From: Bdellovibrionales bacterium | Lineage (GTDB): Bacteria; Bdellovibrionota; Bdellovibrionia; Bdellovibrionales; UBA1609 | NCBI GenBank assembly: GCA_022450595.1 | Contig: JAKUPT010000021.1 | Span: forward strand, 1 to 42,878 | Direction of reading: 5' to 3' | DNA length: 42,878 nt | In this document: in pieces, positions 32,997 to 41,231 of the stretch | Layout: each line of letters opens with the position of its first letter | Position numbering within the stretch: position 1 is the stretch's first letter | The notes under the pieces: model-generated | Seen by the model: the letters and a program-made list of their open reading frames with translations, nothing else | The model's database searches: none | Told to the model about the DNA's origin: nothing | Made by a program: the position numbers and the translations under genes

Positions 32997-33884
32997 TTAA
33001 AAATAATTATAATTTAAACTTAAACCAAAGTTTCTGTTTAGTATTGTATTTTTTGATTTCCCTATAAGAGTTTGATCTGAATAATTAACACCCAAAAACA
33101 AACTTTCATTGATTGGTGTCTGTATGGCCACTAATACAGTGGTGTTGTTCGACCCTTCTGAGCTTTGGTTATTCACTGTTCTTTCAGATAATTGATTATA
33201 ACTGATTCCTAAGCTAGAGGTGAGTGATGTAAAACTGTAGCTGGCCAAAAAACTTAAAGATGAGTCATTAAAGTTTGAAACCTCCACATTGTTAATTTTA
33301 GATGATAATAATTCAATGCTCTTTAGTTGTAGGCTTAAGGATATTGGGTAGTATACTTTTTTTAAAGTTAAACCAAGGCCAACACCATATTGATTATGCC
33401 CAGTCACACCAGCGGCTTCACCAAGGCTTTGATCATCATATATAGATCGCCCTGTTGGTAGGTTCACTAGAGCAGATAAATATACTGTTGGTTTCCAATA
33501 GGAATAGCGATACACAGGAATAGCCTCATAGGTCCAGCCCATCAAAGTGTCACTGCTGTGACTGGCCGTTGCAGTTATCCCGTTGCTTTCAAAGCGTCCT
33601 TGAGACTGACTTATTGTGGCAAAGACTTGTGAGCGTTCGCTGAGTTGAGAAGCCACATTCAAATTAAAGCTTTGGACACTCCTGTTTTTTTTATCAAAAA
33701 CAAAAAACTTATCTGAATCTTGATAAACTCGGCCCACAGACTCAGTATAGCTAAGACTGGTTGTTAAACTCAACTTTTGGTTTAAGCTTAACACACTAAA
33801 GCTTGTAGGAGCTTGTCCACAACAACTACTTGCATAAGTTTTCAAACTAAGAAGTGATAAGACGATTACAAGGTATCTTGCCAT
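32997..33884 (-). CDS. Outer-membrane beta-barrel protein of the redoxin/YtkA operon
   Basis: 295 residues. A signal peptide (VIVLSLLSLKTYA) is followed by SSCCGQAP, a vicinal Cys pair at the mature N-terminus, which could bind metal or form a disulphide. The rest is barrel-like: KLSLTTSLSYTESVG, SVQSFNLNVASQLSERSQVFATISQS, YGVGLGLTLKKVYYPISLSLQLK, SLGISYNQL, and a C-terminal FGLSLNYNYF ending in Phe. It overlaps the upstream lipoprotein by 19 bases. A substrate cannot be assigned, but metal export or uptake is a reasonable hypothesis from the neighbours. Confidence 0.68.
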   Translation of the reverse strand: MARYLVIVLSLLSLKTYASSCCGQAPTSFSVLSLNQKLSLTTSLSYTESVGRVYQDSDKFFVFDKKNRSVQSFNLNVASQLSERSQVFATISQSQGRFESNGITATASHSSDTLMGWTYEAIPVYRYSYWKPTVYLSALVNLPTGRSIYDDQSLGEAAGVTGHNQYGVGLGLTLKKVYYPISLSLQLKSIELLSSKINNVEVSNFNDSSLSFLASYSFTSLTSSLGISYNQLSERTVNNQSSEGSNNTTVLVAIQTPINESLFLGVNYSDQTLIGKSKNTILNRNFGLSLNYNYF

Positions 33885-34306
33885 GATATTTTATCCTTTA
33901 TATTTAAGTCTTCATCAACGAGCCAAAGTTCATTCAGCCACTGTCCACCCATGTTGTATTTAATGGTTTGATTGAGATATAAGCCCTTTGAAAGAGGCTC
34001 AAAAAAGCCGGCATCATCTAATGGGTGTCCCATGGATGGCATAGTGGCGTAAAAGCTCAAATTTAATCCTTTCGGAATATTTACAAGATTGTTATTTTCA
34101 TCTTTTACAACCACAAACAAGCTATTGTTTTTATTGATATCCCCACTTGGACCAACAATCCATTCAAAAGTAATCATAAGCTTGTTGTTTTTAAACTCTT
34201 TAGAAAGCTTTAATTTTTTTAGTTCAGAGTTGTCTTGTGTTAAGCGATGGTTGATAGGTGAGTGGCAAGCTGTTAACAATAAAATTAATGCGATTAAGTA
34301 CTTCAT
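33866..34306 (-). CDS. YtkA-like lipoprotein
   Basis: 146 residues. The lipobox is LLTACHSP. The domain has LSFYATMPSMGHPLDDAGFFEPLSKGLYLNQTIKYNMGGQWLNELWLVDED, matching the YtkA-like pattern (MPxMGH ... M.G.W). The Met/His cluster could bind copper. The start at ATG 34306 (MKYLIALILLL) is preceded by AAGGAG and overlaps the redoxin stop as TAATG. The track's earlier start lies within the redoxin gene. Confidence 0.75.
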   Translation of the reverse strand: MKYLIALILLLTACHSPINHRLTQDNSELKKLKLSKEFKNNKLMITFEWIVGPSGDINKNNSLFVVVKDENNNLVNIPKGLNLSFYATMPSMGHPLDDAGFFEPLSKGLYLNQTIKYNMGGQWLNELWLVDEDLNIKDKISWQDTL

Positions 34307-34830
34307 TACAATCTCCTTATATAGCACCCAAGGCTTTTGCCGACGGTGTATTTTATTTTTTTTCCTGCAGCTAAGGCCTCTAAATTTTCTTTTAAGTAGT
34401 GTTTTTTAGCATTATCAAAAAAGCGATGATCAGAAATACCACCCTCGTATAAAACTTGATACCCACCAGAGGGCTGCCTTTTTAACAATGTGGTGTGGGG
34501 AGTTTTTAGTGCTTTAAAGCGTTTTACAAGAGTCTGCTTGGTGTCTTTTAGGACTGGAAACTGAAAGTTCTTAGAAGTGTAATAAGCCTGAACATGCTTT
34601 TTGTTGTCGTCATCCACAACATCTGTCATGACGCCAAAGAGCTGAACCTTGTCATATTTATTATTTAATTGATTTAAATGCTCCACATGACTGTTGGAGC
34701 AAGGACACTGACTCGATAAAAACACGACCACTTTGATTTCAGATTCGTTTTTATCAAAATCATTCACTGTTTGATAGGCAAAAGCCCACGGCCCTATTGC
34801 TAAGGCAAAGCAAAAAAATATCATTTTCAT
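34306..34830 (-). CDS. Secreted thioredoxin-fold (redoxin) protein
   Basis: 174 residues with a signal peptide (IFFCFALAIGPWAFA). The thioredoxin-like active site is SSQCPCSNSHVEHL, a CPC variant of CxxC with a second Cys two residues away. Later come DVVDDDNKKHV, VLKDTKQTLVKRFKALKTPHTTLL (cis-Pro region TP) and a C-terminal GKSLGCYIRRL. It resembles AhpC/TSA-type redoxins that carry a GCxI tail. It probably handles thiols or metal loading in the periplasm. AAAGGAAAT precedes the ATG; it is translationally coupled to the YtkA-like lipoprotein. Confidence 0.75.
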   Translation of the reverse strand: MKMIFFCFALAIGPWAFAYQTVNDFDKNESEIKVVVFLSSQCPCSNSHVEHLNQLNNKYDKVQLFGVMTDVVDDDNKKHVQAYYTSKNFQFPVLKDTKQTLVKRFKALKTPHTTLLKRQPSGGYQVLYEGGISDHRFFDNAKKHYLKENLEALAAGKKIKYTVGKSLGCYIRRL

Positions 34831-34863
34831 TTTTATTTCCTTTCAAAATTTAAATTTTTAACT

Positions 34864-35241
34864 TTAAATTTTGAAAGTAGGGGGAGATAGACCCGAGGTG
34901 TGCTCTGATAATAAACTTAATCTGATTGGATTTTCATTGTTTATTGTGATTGTGCGAGAAAAAATATCAAGTTTATACACAGAAGAGTGCAGAGCTGTAA
35001 TGCTTGTAGAGCCAGATGAAAAGCCGCTTAATAAAATTCCAATTTTTAAAACGCTGTGCTGAGAGTCTTGTTTTCCAATAACGCCAATTGTGCTGCACAC
35101 ATCATTTTGTATAGCCACACTTATTTGTTTTTTTGGAGCAAAATGTTTTTCTACAGCCTCTAGGTGCAAGAAAATATTAAACAGTACTAAGACTGCAAAT
35201 AGCTTGGTGTAAAATGGGTGATTTTGTAGGAATGGCACCAT
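34864..35241 (-). CDS. Small membrane-anchored protein, possible first gene of the redoxin operon
   Basis: 125 residues. An N-terminal hydrophobic segment (YTKLFAVLVLFNIFLHLEAV) is followed by a short soluble region with a single Cys (NDVCSTIG), ending SGLSPPTFKI. The hydrophobic start plus a C-terminal PP motif recalls small DUF2946-type proteins of copper operons, but the similarity is weak. It has only one Met and no clear Shine-Dalgarno, so the gene could be wrong or start differently. It lies 33 bases upstream of the redoxin gene on the same strand. Confidence 0.45.
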   Translation of the reverse strand: MVPFLQNHPFYTKLFAVLVLFNIFLHLEAVEKHFAPKKQISVAIQNDVCSTIGVIGKQDSQHSVLKIGILLSGFSSGSTSITALHSSVYKLDIFSRTITINNENPIRLSLLSEHTSGLSPPTFKI

Positions 35242-35413
35242 AGGCTTGGTCTAAACAAAACTATAGATAAATACAAGTAAAACCCAAAGGGCTTGTCGCA
35301 GTTTTTGGATATTGAGCAAAAAATATAAAAGATGTATATATTAGCTTGTGACCACTTAGCTAAATTATACGCGGAGTGGCCCAAATAGTAACTTGTGTAG
35401 GTTTTCAATATCT

Positions 35414-35432
35414 TTGAGTTAAAATTACTCAA
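35414..35432 (+). promoter_or_regulatory. Candidate operator before the haemoglobin gene
   Basis: TTGAGT-TAAAATT-ACTCAA is a 19-base imperfect palindrome about 20 bases upstream of the truncated haemoglobin start, next to the GGAGG ribosome-binding site. It does not match the FNR spacing (TTGAT-N4-ATCAA). The regulator is unknown. Confidence 0.35.
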
Positions 35433-35452
35433 GTATATTATGGAGGAACTAG

Positions 35453-35887
35453 ATGAGTAGGAATAAACCTGCCTCAACAACTATGGTGAAAGTTGAAAAT
35501 ATTGATTTTTCACACCAAGACATATTTTCTGTAGTGGATAGCTTCTACCGCCAAGTCGCTCAAGATCAATTATTGAAAGAGCCATTTAAGTCTGTTCAAG
35601 ATTGGCCTGAACATATTGAGCGGCTCACACATTTTTGGTGGATTCGTTTTGGAGGTCAACCCTATATGTTTTCTCAATACAATCCCATATTAAAACATTT
35701 CTATGCTGGCTTTAATAGAAAGTTGCTAGAACATTGGTTAAAACTTTTTCATAAGGTTTTAGATGAAAAGCTCACTCAACAACAAGCCAATTTATGGAAA
35801 GAGATTTCAGCAGTCATGGGGCAAGGGCTTAATGCTAGAAACGAAATGCTAAAAAAACAACATCAACAACAGGAGAAAAACCAGTGA
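35453..35887 (+). CDS. Group III truncated haemoglobin
   Basis: 144 residues. Alignment by eye to Campylobacter Ctb places the haem-pocket residues as Tyr32 (B10, SFYRQV), His54 (E7, WPEHIERLTHFWW), proximal His82 (F8, NPILKHFYAGF) and Trp95 (G8, EHWLKLF). This is the TrHb3 set, linked in other bacteria to oxygen, NO or peroxide handling. The N-terminal 10 residues may be extra; Met11 is a possible start, but TGGAGGAACTAG fits the first ATG. A Gln/Lys-rich tail ends the protein. It is translationally coupled to the glutathione peroxidase gene (GTGA). Confidence 0.88.
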   Translation: MSRNKPASTTMVKVENIDFSHQDIFSVVDSFYRQVAQDQLLKEPFKSVQDWPEHIERLTHFWWIRFGGQPYMFSQYNPILKHFYAGFNRKLLEHWLKLFHKVLDEKLTQQQANLWKEISAVMGQGLNARNEMLKKQHQQQEKNQ

Positions 35888-36363
35888 ATACAGTTTATGA
35901 TTTTACAGTTAAAAATATAAATGGTGAAGACATCAAATTAAGTAAATATAAGGACGATGTGTTGCTTATTGTGAATGTCGCAAGTGAGTGTGGATTTACA
36001 AAGCAATACGACGGACTGCAGTCTCTTTATGAAAAGTATAAAGATAAAAATTTTAAAGTTTTAGCCTTCCCATGTAATCAGTTTGGAGGACAAGAGCCTG
36101 GAAGTGATCAAGAGATTAAAAATTTTTGCACTTCAAAATTTAACGTTACTTTCCCTATATTCTCAAAAATTGATGTGAATGGAGACAATGCCCACCCTTT
36201 ATTTGAGTTTTTAAAAACTCAAAGCCCAGGAGTTCTTGGTTCTCAAGCCATTAAGTGGAACTTCACTAAGTTTTTGGTGGGTCCAAGTGGCAATGTTGTC
36301 AATAGATTCGCTCCCACAAAAAAGCCCGCTGAGATCCAGCCAGAGATTGAGGCTTTACTGTAA
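35884..36363 (+). CDS. Glutathione peroxidase family protein (thiol peroxidase)
   Basis: 159 residues, the usual length. Peroxidatic Cys36 lies in VNVASECGFTKQY. The family motif LAFPCNQFGGQEPG carries the conserved Gln and a Cys (about 64), and the Trp lies in IKWNFTKFLVGPSG. A further Cys (IKNFCTSKF) could act as resolving Cys, implying thioredoxin rather than glutathione as donor, as in most bacterial members. It reduces peroxides in the cytoplasm; no signal peptide is seen. It starts with GTG overlapping the haemoglobin stop, with CAGGAG upstream. The operon therefore seems devoted to haem/peroxide or NO defence. Confidence 0.92.
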   Translation: MNTVYDFTVKNINGEDIKLSKYKDDVLLIVNVASECGFTKQYDGLQSLYEKYKDKNFKVLAFPCNQFGGQEPGSDQEIKNFCTSKFNVTFPIFSKIDVNGDNAHPLFEFLKTQSPGVLGSQAIKWNFTKFLVGPSGNVVNRFAPTKKPAEIQPEIEALL

Positions 36364-36468
36364 GGTTGCAATAATTTCATTAGCTGGGTAGTAAATTAAT
36401 AGTTCTGTACTGAAATCCCCTAATATTACAGGCTTTTTTTAGGCTCGATTATTACCTCAATGGGTACT

Positions 36469-36760
36469 ATGACAAAAATTAAGCTTTTACTTTTAGCGCC
36501 CGTATTAGCTCTTGCTGCTTGTTCAAAATCTAAAAAAGATGACAATATTCAAGAGTATTTTATTTCTGGTTCAACCCAGGCCTTTTACCGTAATGCTAAA
36601 CTCAATAAGGATGACAACACTCAAATAACCCAATACGACAATCCAATTTTATAATGATCTTTATAAAGATGTGGATGAAGTTGGTTTTTTCTCTTCATGG
36701 TTTAACAAAAACTATCTACTTTCCAAAGTCAGTGTAGACCCATTGTATGTAAGCATATAG
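36469..36760 (+). pseudogene. Frameshifted small lipoprotein
   Basis: A Sec lipoprotein start (MTKIKLLLLAPVLALAACSKSKKDD, lipobox LAAC) runs in one frame to a stop at 36654. From about 36629 the next frame is open and continues sensibly (FYNDLYKDVDEVGFFSSWFNKN, then SVDPLYVSI) to TAG at 36760. One extra base near AATTTTATAAT would join them into a protein of about 97 residues. It is therefore a broken gene, a sequencing error or, less likely, programmed frameshifting. The product is not recognised. The stretch from 36364 to 36468 shows no other gene. Confidence 0.5.
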
Positions 36761-37001
36761 GTTGGGATTGAAATATATACAGAGCTAATTGTAATTAATC
36801 TATTTATGCGTAAGCTTTTTTAATTAGCTATTATTATATCTTCAATAAGCACTGAAAATACAGCCAAGTATTTAAAACCACTTAAAAATTTTTTTTTAAG
36901 TTACGTTGGGCTTTTAGTTATAGCTAGATCTTATTGTTGGGGACAAATATAGAGGCTTCATTTGCTGAAGTGATTGCGCTACGACTTATCTAGGGGGGAT
37001 T
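36761..37001. other. Intergenic leader of the AAA+/M41 gene
   Basis: About 240 AT-rich bases that should hold the promoter of the large gene. A TAGGGGGGAT purine run directly precedes the TTG start. No terminator, hairpin or small ORF was recognised. Confidence 0.4.
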
Positions 37002-40000
37002 TTGCTGTTACACCGTTTTAATCATCAAATTATTCATATTTTTACTTTTATTATCTTCAGTGTTTGTCTTTTTCAGTCACCGGCTTGGGCAAAATACACA
37101 AGTGAAGAAAAACTCGCTTTTCATGTCAAAAATGAGTTGGAGCACATAAATACTAATAATCTCCAACACGACTATGAAGCTATTATAAAGTTAAAAAAAC
37201 ATAAAGCGCCTTATAAGGAAGTTATCTCTGAATTGCTCAGAAGAATTAGGTATGAGGTTCAAGGTGAGCCCCAAGAGTTTGGTCAAGGTAGATTCTTGGT
37301 TGTTGATGAAATTCTATCAACCTTAAAAAGCCTTCTAAATGTAAAGAGCGATTCTCCAATTAATGTTAGATTTGATTATAAGGGCAAAGCTAATTATGAC
37401 TTAGTAAGAGAGTCCTATTACACACTATATGACTATGAAATTTTTCATGGTTTAGAGTTTAAATACTCTATTGACCAGGTCATGGACTTATTGAGGATTA
37501 AAACAGCTATTGAAAGTTTGCCAAATGACTTGCAATCCTTTAAACCAATTTTAGACAACATCAAAGATCAGCATAAACCATATACGAGGTTTGAAAGTTC
37601 TATTCCTGAAATACCTGTTAAAGAAGCTGAGGAACAGCGAGAGTTTGTCCTGCCATCACTACTGCGCCTGTCTATTTACCGAGATTTTGATAAAGACTCT
37701 AACAATGAAGAAATAAAGCGAGTCGAAAGCTTTTTGAATGAAAAGGTTATTGAACAACCCGAGTTGATTAAATTTTTCATTCAAACTTTAAAAAAAGATT
37801 ATCTTCATCAAAGAACCAGCCCAAATGTATTTGTGACAATGGGTTTGCCTGGAACTGGTAAAGACACCGGTGCAGAGAGCTTTATAAGAGCAATTCATAG
37901 AAATGATCCTAATTGGGAATCTCACCTTTATAGGTTTAATATTATTAGGTCACCAGCAGACCTCTGGGGTGAGCTGGGCTCTACTTCAGGTCATGTTGAT
38001 TCAGACAAATTACCTCCATTTATAAAATGGGCTGTAGAGCATTCTGGTGGAAAATACATTTTAGAAACCATTAAAAAACCTCTTGTTGGGAATGTCACTA
38101 AAGTTGTGCTTAATCCTGAGTGGAAGGGTGAAAACTTACCAGGTAAAATTCCTCCTGAAAAAGCTTTAGTTTATATTAATGAATTTCATGACTGGGCATA
38201 TGATGAAAAAAACAGCTTTTTAAAACAATTTTTTGAAAAAGGAATTATCCCTATTAATAACCCTAATGAGGGCCTTGATCATATAAGACTGAACTTCAAT
38301 GTACAGGTTGCTTCGAATGATGGAATTGATGCTATTGCGGATCGTCATTTAGATGGACGTAGCAGGGGGCGGAAGCTTGGATATGATGAGCTTATAAAAA
38401 AATGGGAAGCTATAGCATTTAATGTAACAAAGCTTAGAGAGCTTCTTGTGAGACCTGCCACAGAAGGAAGCTCTCAGTATAGAAAAGGAACTTCTGAAGA
38501 GGTCGGAAATCGATTTTATAATATATTTATGTTGCGTCCAACTTCTCCAGAAGGTTTAAGGAAAATTGCAAATATTTCTTTAAATGATCTGAAAGCGAAG
38601 TTTGCTAAGATAAACAAACAATATGGAAAAATCGAGTTAAGTTGGAGTTATGAACTGCAAAAATTCATACAAGAGTACCAGTATGTTGCAGAAGAAAATG
38701 CGAGACCCATTCATCATAAGGTTGAAGCCTTAGTTGAGAAAACCATTAACAACGCTATATTAGATGAGACAATTAAAGCAGATGGAAAGCCAAAGTCAGT
38801 TTATTTAGATATAACCAATAAAGAAGATGGTACATCAGCTTTAAAAGTACAAATTCAAACATCAGATTATGTTGAGAACAAAGAGCTTTTGATTGAGCAG
38901 ACAAAAGAGGTTAAATATAACAATCCACTATCTAATGAAGAGATTGAGCGTTTAAAAGATCTTCCTAATAGATTAAAATCACAAGTTTTTGGAGTGGACT
39001 CTGTTATTGATAAAGTTTCAAAAGCTATTTTTAAATCTGAAATTGATAAAAATGTAAATTTGGATCGCGCTGATGCAAAACTTCCTAAGGCCAATGTGTT
39101 TGGGTTTTTTGGCCTGTCCTCTACTGGAAAAACTGAATTAACAAAGGTGATTGCGAAAGAGTTAACGGGAGATGCCAGCCGAATATGGACTTTGTCAGGA
39201 AATGATATTACTCACGAATTAGAGTGGAAAGCAAATTTTGGCTATAACCAAGATGATCCAAAAGACAAATCTAAATTTCAAAAAGAGTTTGATCGATTTA
39301 ATGGCAAACTACTTGTTGTTATTGATGAAATCACAAATGCAAACATGAAGGGTATAGAGATTTTATACGACTATTTCCGTGAGGGAGAAGTCGGTGGTCG
39401 AAAAATGGCCAATGTCACCTTCTTATTGACTGGAAATGTTGGACAAGAATGGTATGAAGGGATTCCTAAAGAGATTCCGGAATTGGAAAGACATTTTTCA
39501 ATGCTTGAAATCTATAATAGAGCGAGTAAAAATCTAGGTGCACAAGAGAATTTACTTTTAAAGTATTTTCCTGATGCCTTAATTAAAAGAATTGGTATGG
39601 AAAGAATATTTTTCTTTCCTCCATTAAACTTTAAATCAATACGAGAGATGTTTTTTCTAAAAATAAAACAAGCCTTTAATTCAACATTTAGACCAAATAA
39701 AGAAACACATTGGTTTAAGGCGGCTTTTGAAAGCTCCGGTCAAGCTTATAAAGTGATTGAGCTATTTGAGCGTGAGGGTTTCACCTTAAAAGATCAAGGT
39801 GCAAGTATTGATAGATTTGTAAATACAAACTTTGTTTCAGAGCTTCGTCAGCTTTTAATTTACAACAATATAGAAATTGGATCAGAAGTTATACTGTCGC
39901 TTAATGAGGAAAAAACAAAAGAACATAATAAAAAAGCTGAAAATTATCTATTTGAAGGTAAACAAGATAATAAAGGCATTTACTTAAATGTAAAAATACC

Positions 40001-41042
40001 AAGTGCTAACAAAAACCTTATATTGTTTGTGGAAGGAAAACCCTTTGATTTTCAAATAAAGAGCTCAAAGAAGGCTAGAGCACGAACAGCTTACCATGAG
40101 GCTGGCCACTCGGTAACACAACAAGTTTTTTTAGGTGACTCAGAAAAGCCTCTTGGAGTTAAAATAAAACCTGGTGTTACTGACATCAATGGGCAGTGGA
40201 TTTATTATTCAGGACTAGCTAGCTCGCTACCAGTCAAGGGCACTAGACAAACAAAGGATTACTTATTAAGACAAATGGCAACATTGCATGGGGGATGGGT
40301 CGCAGAGACTTTAGTTACAAAAGAAGAGACTCACGACCACGGAAAGCAAAATGATATACAAAGAGCGTCTGATATAGCCAGAATGGGTATTTTAGCTCTT
40401 GGTTTAAGTGAAGCCTTTGGTAAGCAATCAATTCCTAACAATATGAGTTTATTGCAATTTGCAAACTCCTTATCTCCAGAAGATCACAAAATTTTTACTG
40501 ATGAGTTTAAAAAATGGATGAAAGAATCAGAAAAAATGGCATTAGATGCCTTATTGCTGAATTATGATTCTTTCATTCGTTTAGGATATAACCTAGCAAA
40601 AAAAGGTGAGTTTCTTGATAAGCAATTGCAAGGTTTTTATGAAAAACAAAAGAAGAGTATGGTTTTAGAGTGGGTGGATAATAAAGAGTTTGAAAGAAAA
40701 GCAGAAATGGTAAGAAATCACCAGTACACTCGTGACGAGATTGGTAGACCAAGGTTTTTTAGCGAAATGGGTGTGCTTGAAAAGGTTAAGTTTAAATATT
40801 TATCAAAGCCATTGGTCGCTCATGATGCTAAGAAAATAAGAGATCGTGAGAGCAAAGCTTATAGAAATAAAGAGGCTGAATTTATAAGCCCCAAGCTAAT
40901 TCCAAAAGATGTGGCAGATGTAAATGCTTTATTCCGACAAGAGATTGCTGAAAGCACAAAAGGTGTCATGTTGCCAGAAGGCTTTCCGGTTAAAAAACCA
41001 AGCGCTTCACCTCAGGTTATGAGTTGTAAATCGTTATTTTAG
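37002..41042 (+). CDS. Exported AAA+ metalloprotease: ClpB-like tandem AAA+ with FtsH-type M41 peptidase
   Basis: 1346 residues. Signal peptide HRFNHQIIHIFTFIIFSVCLFQSPAWA, cleavage after AWA; the next in-frame Met is near residue 160, so this N-terminus belongs to the gene. An unassigned helical region (about 30-270) precedes the first AAA+ module, which is ClpB-D1-like but degenerate: GLPGTGKD (281-288, Asp for Thr) and VYINEFHD (Asn393 for Asp). The second is ClpB-D2-like and intact: LKSQVFGVDSVIDKVSKAI, GLSSTGKT (704-711), VVIDEI (D775/E776), sensor LLTGN and Arg finger DALIKRIG. The M41 domain has HEAGH (1032-1036) and a third zinc ligand in QNDIQRASDIARMG (Asp1118). The start is TTG after a GGGGGG Shine-Dalgarno. 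Predicted to unfold and cleave proteins, apparently outside the cytoplasm. Confidence 0.85.
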   Translation: MLLHRFNHQIIHIFTFIIFSVCLFQSPAWAKYTSEEKLAFHVKNELEHINTNNLQHDYEAIIKLKKHKAPYKEVISELLRRIRYEVQGEPQEFGQGRFLVVDEILSTLKSLLNVKSDSPINVRFDYKGKANYDLVRESYYTLYDYEIFHGLEFKYSIDQVMDLLRIKTAIESLPNDLQSFKPILDNIKDQHKPYTRFESSIPEIPVKEAEEQREFVLPSLLRLSIYRDFDKDSNNEEIKRVESFLNEKVIEQPELIKFFIQTLKKDYLHQRTSPNVFVTMGLPGTGKDTGAESFIRAIHRNDPNWESHLYRFNIIRSPADLWGELGSTSGHVDSDKLPPFIKWAVEHSGGKYILETIKKPLVGNVTKVVLNPEWKGENLPGKIPPEKALVYINEFHDWAYDEKNSFLKQFFEKGIIPINNPNEGLDHIRLNFNVQVASNDGIDAIADRHLDGRSRGRKLGYDELIKKWEAIAFNVTKLRELLVRPATEGSSQYRKGTSEEVGNRFYNIFMLRPTSPEGLRKIANISLNDLKAKFAKINKQYGKIELSWSYELQKFIQEYQYVAEENARPIHHKVEALVEKTINNAILDETIKADGKPKSVYLDITNKEDGTSALKVQIQTSDYVENKELLIEQTKEVKYNNPLSNEEIERLKDLPNRLKSQVFGVDSVIDKVSKAIFKSEIDKNVNLDRADAKLPKANVFGFFGLSSTGKTELTKVIAKELTGDASRIWTLSGNDITHELEWKANFGYNQDDPKDKSKFQKEFDRFNGKLLVVIDEITNANMKGIEILYDYFREGEVGGRKMANVTFLLTGNVGQEWYEGIPKEIPELERHFSMLEIYNRASKNLGAQENLLLKYFPDALIKRIGMERIFFFPPLNFKSIREMFFLKIKQAFNSTFRPNKETHWFKAAFESSGQAYKVIELFEREGFTLKDQGASIDRFVNTNFVSELRQLLIYNNIEIGSEVILSLNEEKTKEHNKKAENYLFEGKQDNKGIYLNVKIPSANKNLILFVEGKPFDFQIKSSKKARARTAYHEAGHSVTQQVFLGDSEKPLGVKIKPGVTDINGQWIYYSGLASSLPVKGTRQTKDYLLRQMATLHGGWVAETLVTKEETHDHGKQNDIQRASDIARMGILALGLSEAFGKQSIPNNMSLLQFANSLSPEDHKIFTDEFKKWMKESEKMALDALLLNYDSFIRLGYNLAKKGEFLDKQLQGFYEKQKKSMVLEWVDNKEFERKAEMVRNHQYTRDEIGRPRFFSEMGVLEKVKFKYLSKPLVAHDAKKIRDRESKAYRNKEAEFISPKLIPKDVADVNALFRQEIAESTKGVMLPEGFPVKKPSASPQVMSCKSLF

Positions 41043-41048
41043 CAATAT

Positions 41049-41086
41049 AAAAAAGAGGTTCTCTATTTCTATAGAACCTCTTTTTT
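41049..41086 (+). terminator. Rho-independent terminator of the AAA+/M41 gene
   Basis: AAAAAAGAGGTTCT and AGAACCTCTTTTTT form a 14-bp perfect stem with a 10-base loop, starting 6 bases after the stop, with a T-run. Confidence 0.9.
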
Positions 41087-41231
41087 AACTTAGAATTCCA
41101 TTTTCTTTAAAGTATATCGAGTCTATTCTCATTTTATTTTTATTTTTATTTAACTGAATGCACTTAGCTTCAGTTGTCCTAAAAAATTTTGTATTGCATA
41201 AGTGACATCTAAATTTCAAGGGGGGGGAGAA

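Noticed and set aside
34871-35062. Plus-strand 63-residue ORF inside the redoxin operon
   Set aside because: Mirror of the minus-strand 125-residue ORF, which has a better signal-anchor pattern.
35187-35480. Minus-strand ORF of 97 residues across the haemoglobin promoter
   Set aside because: It is Ser/Tyr-rich low-complexity translation of AT-rich DNA, overlaps the haemoglobin start, and has no ribosome-binding site.
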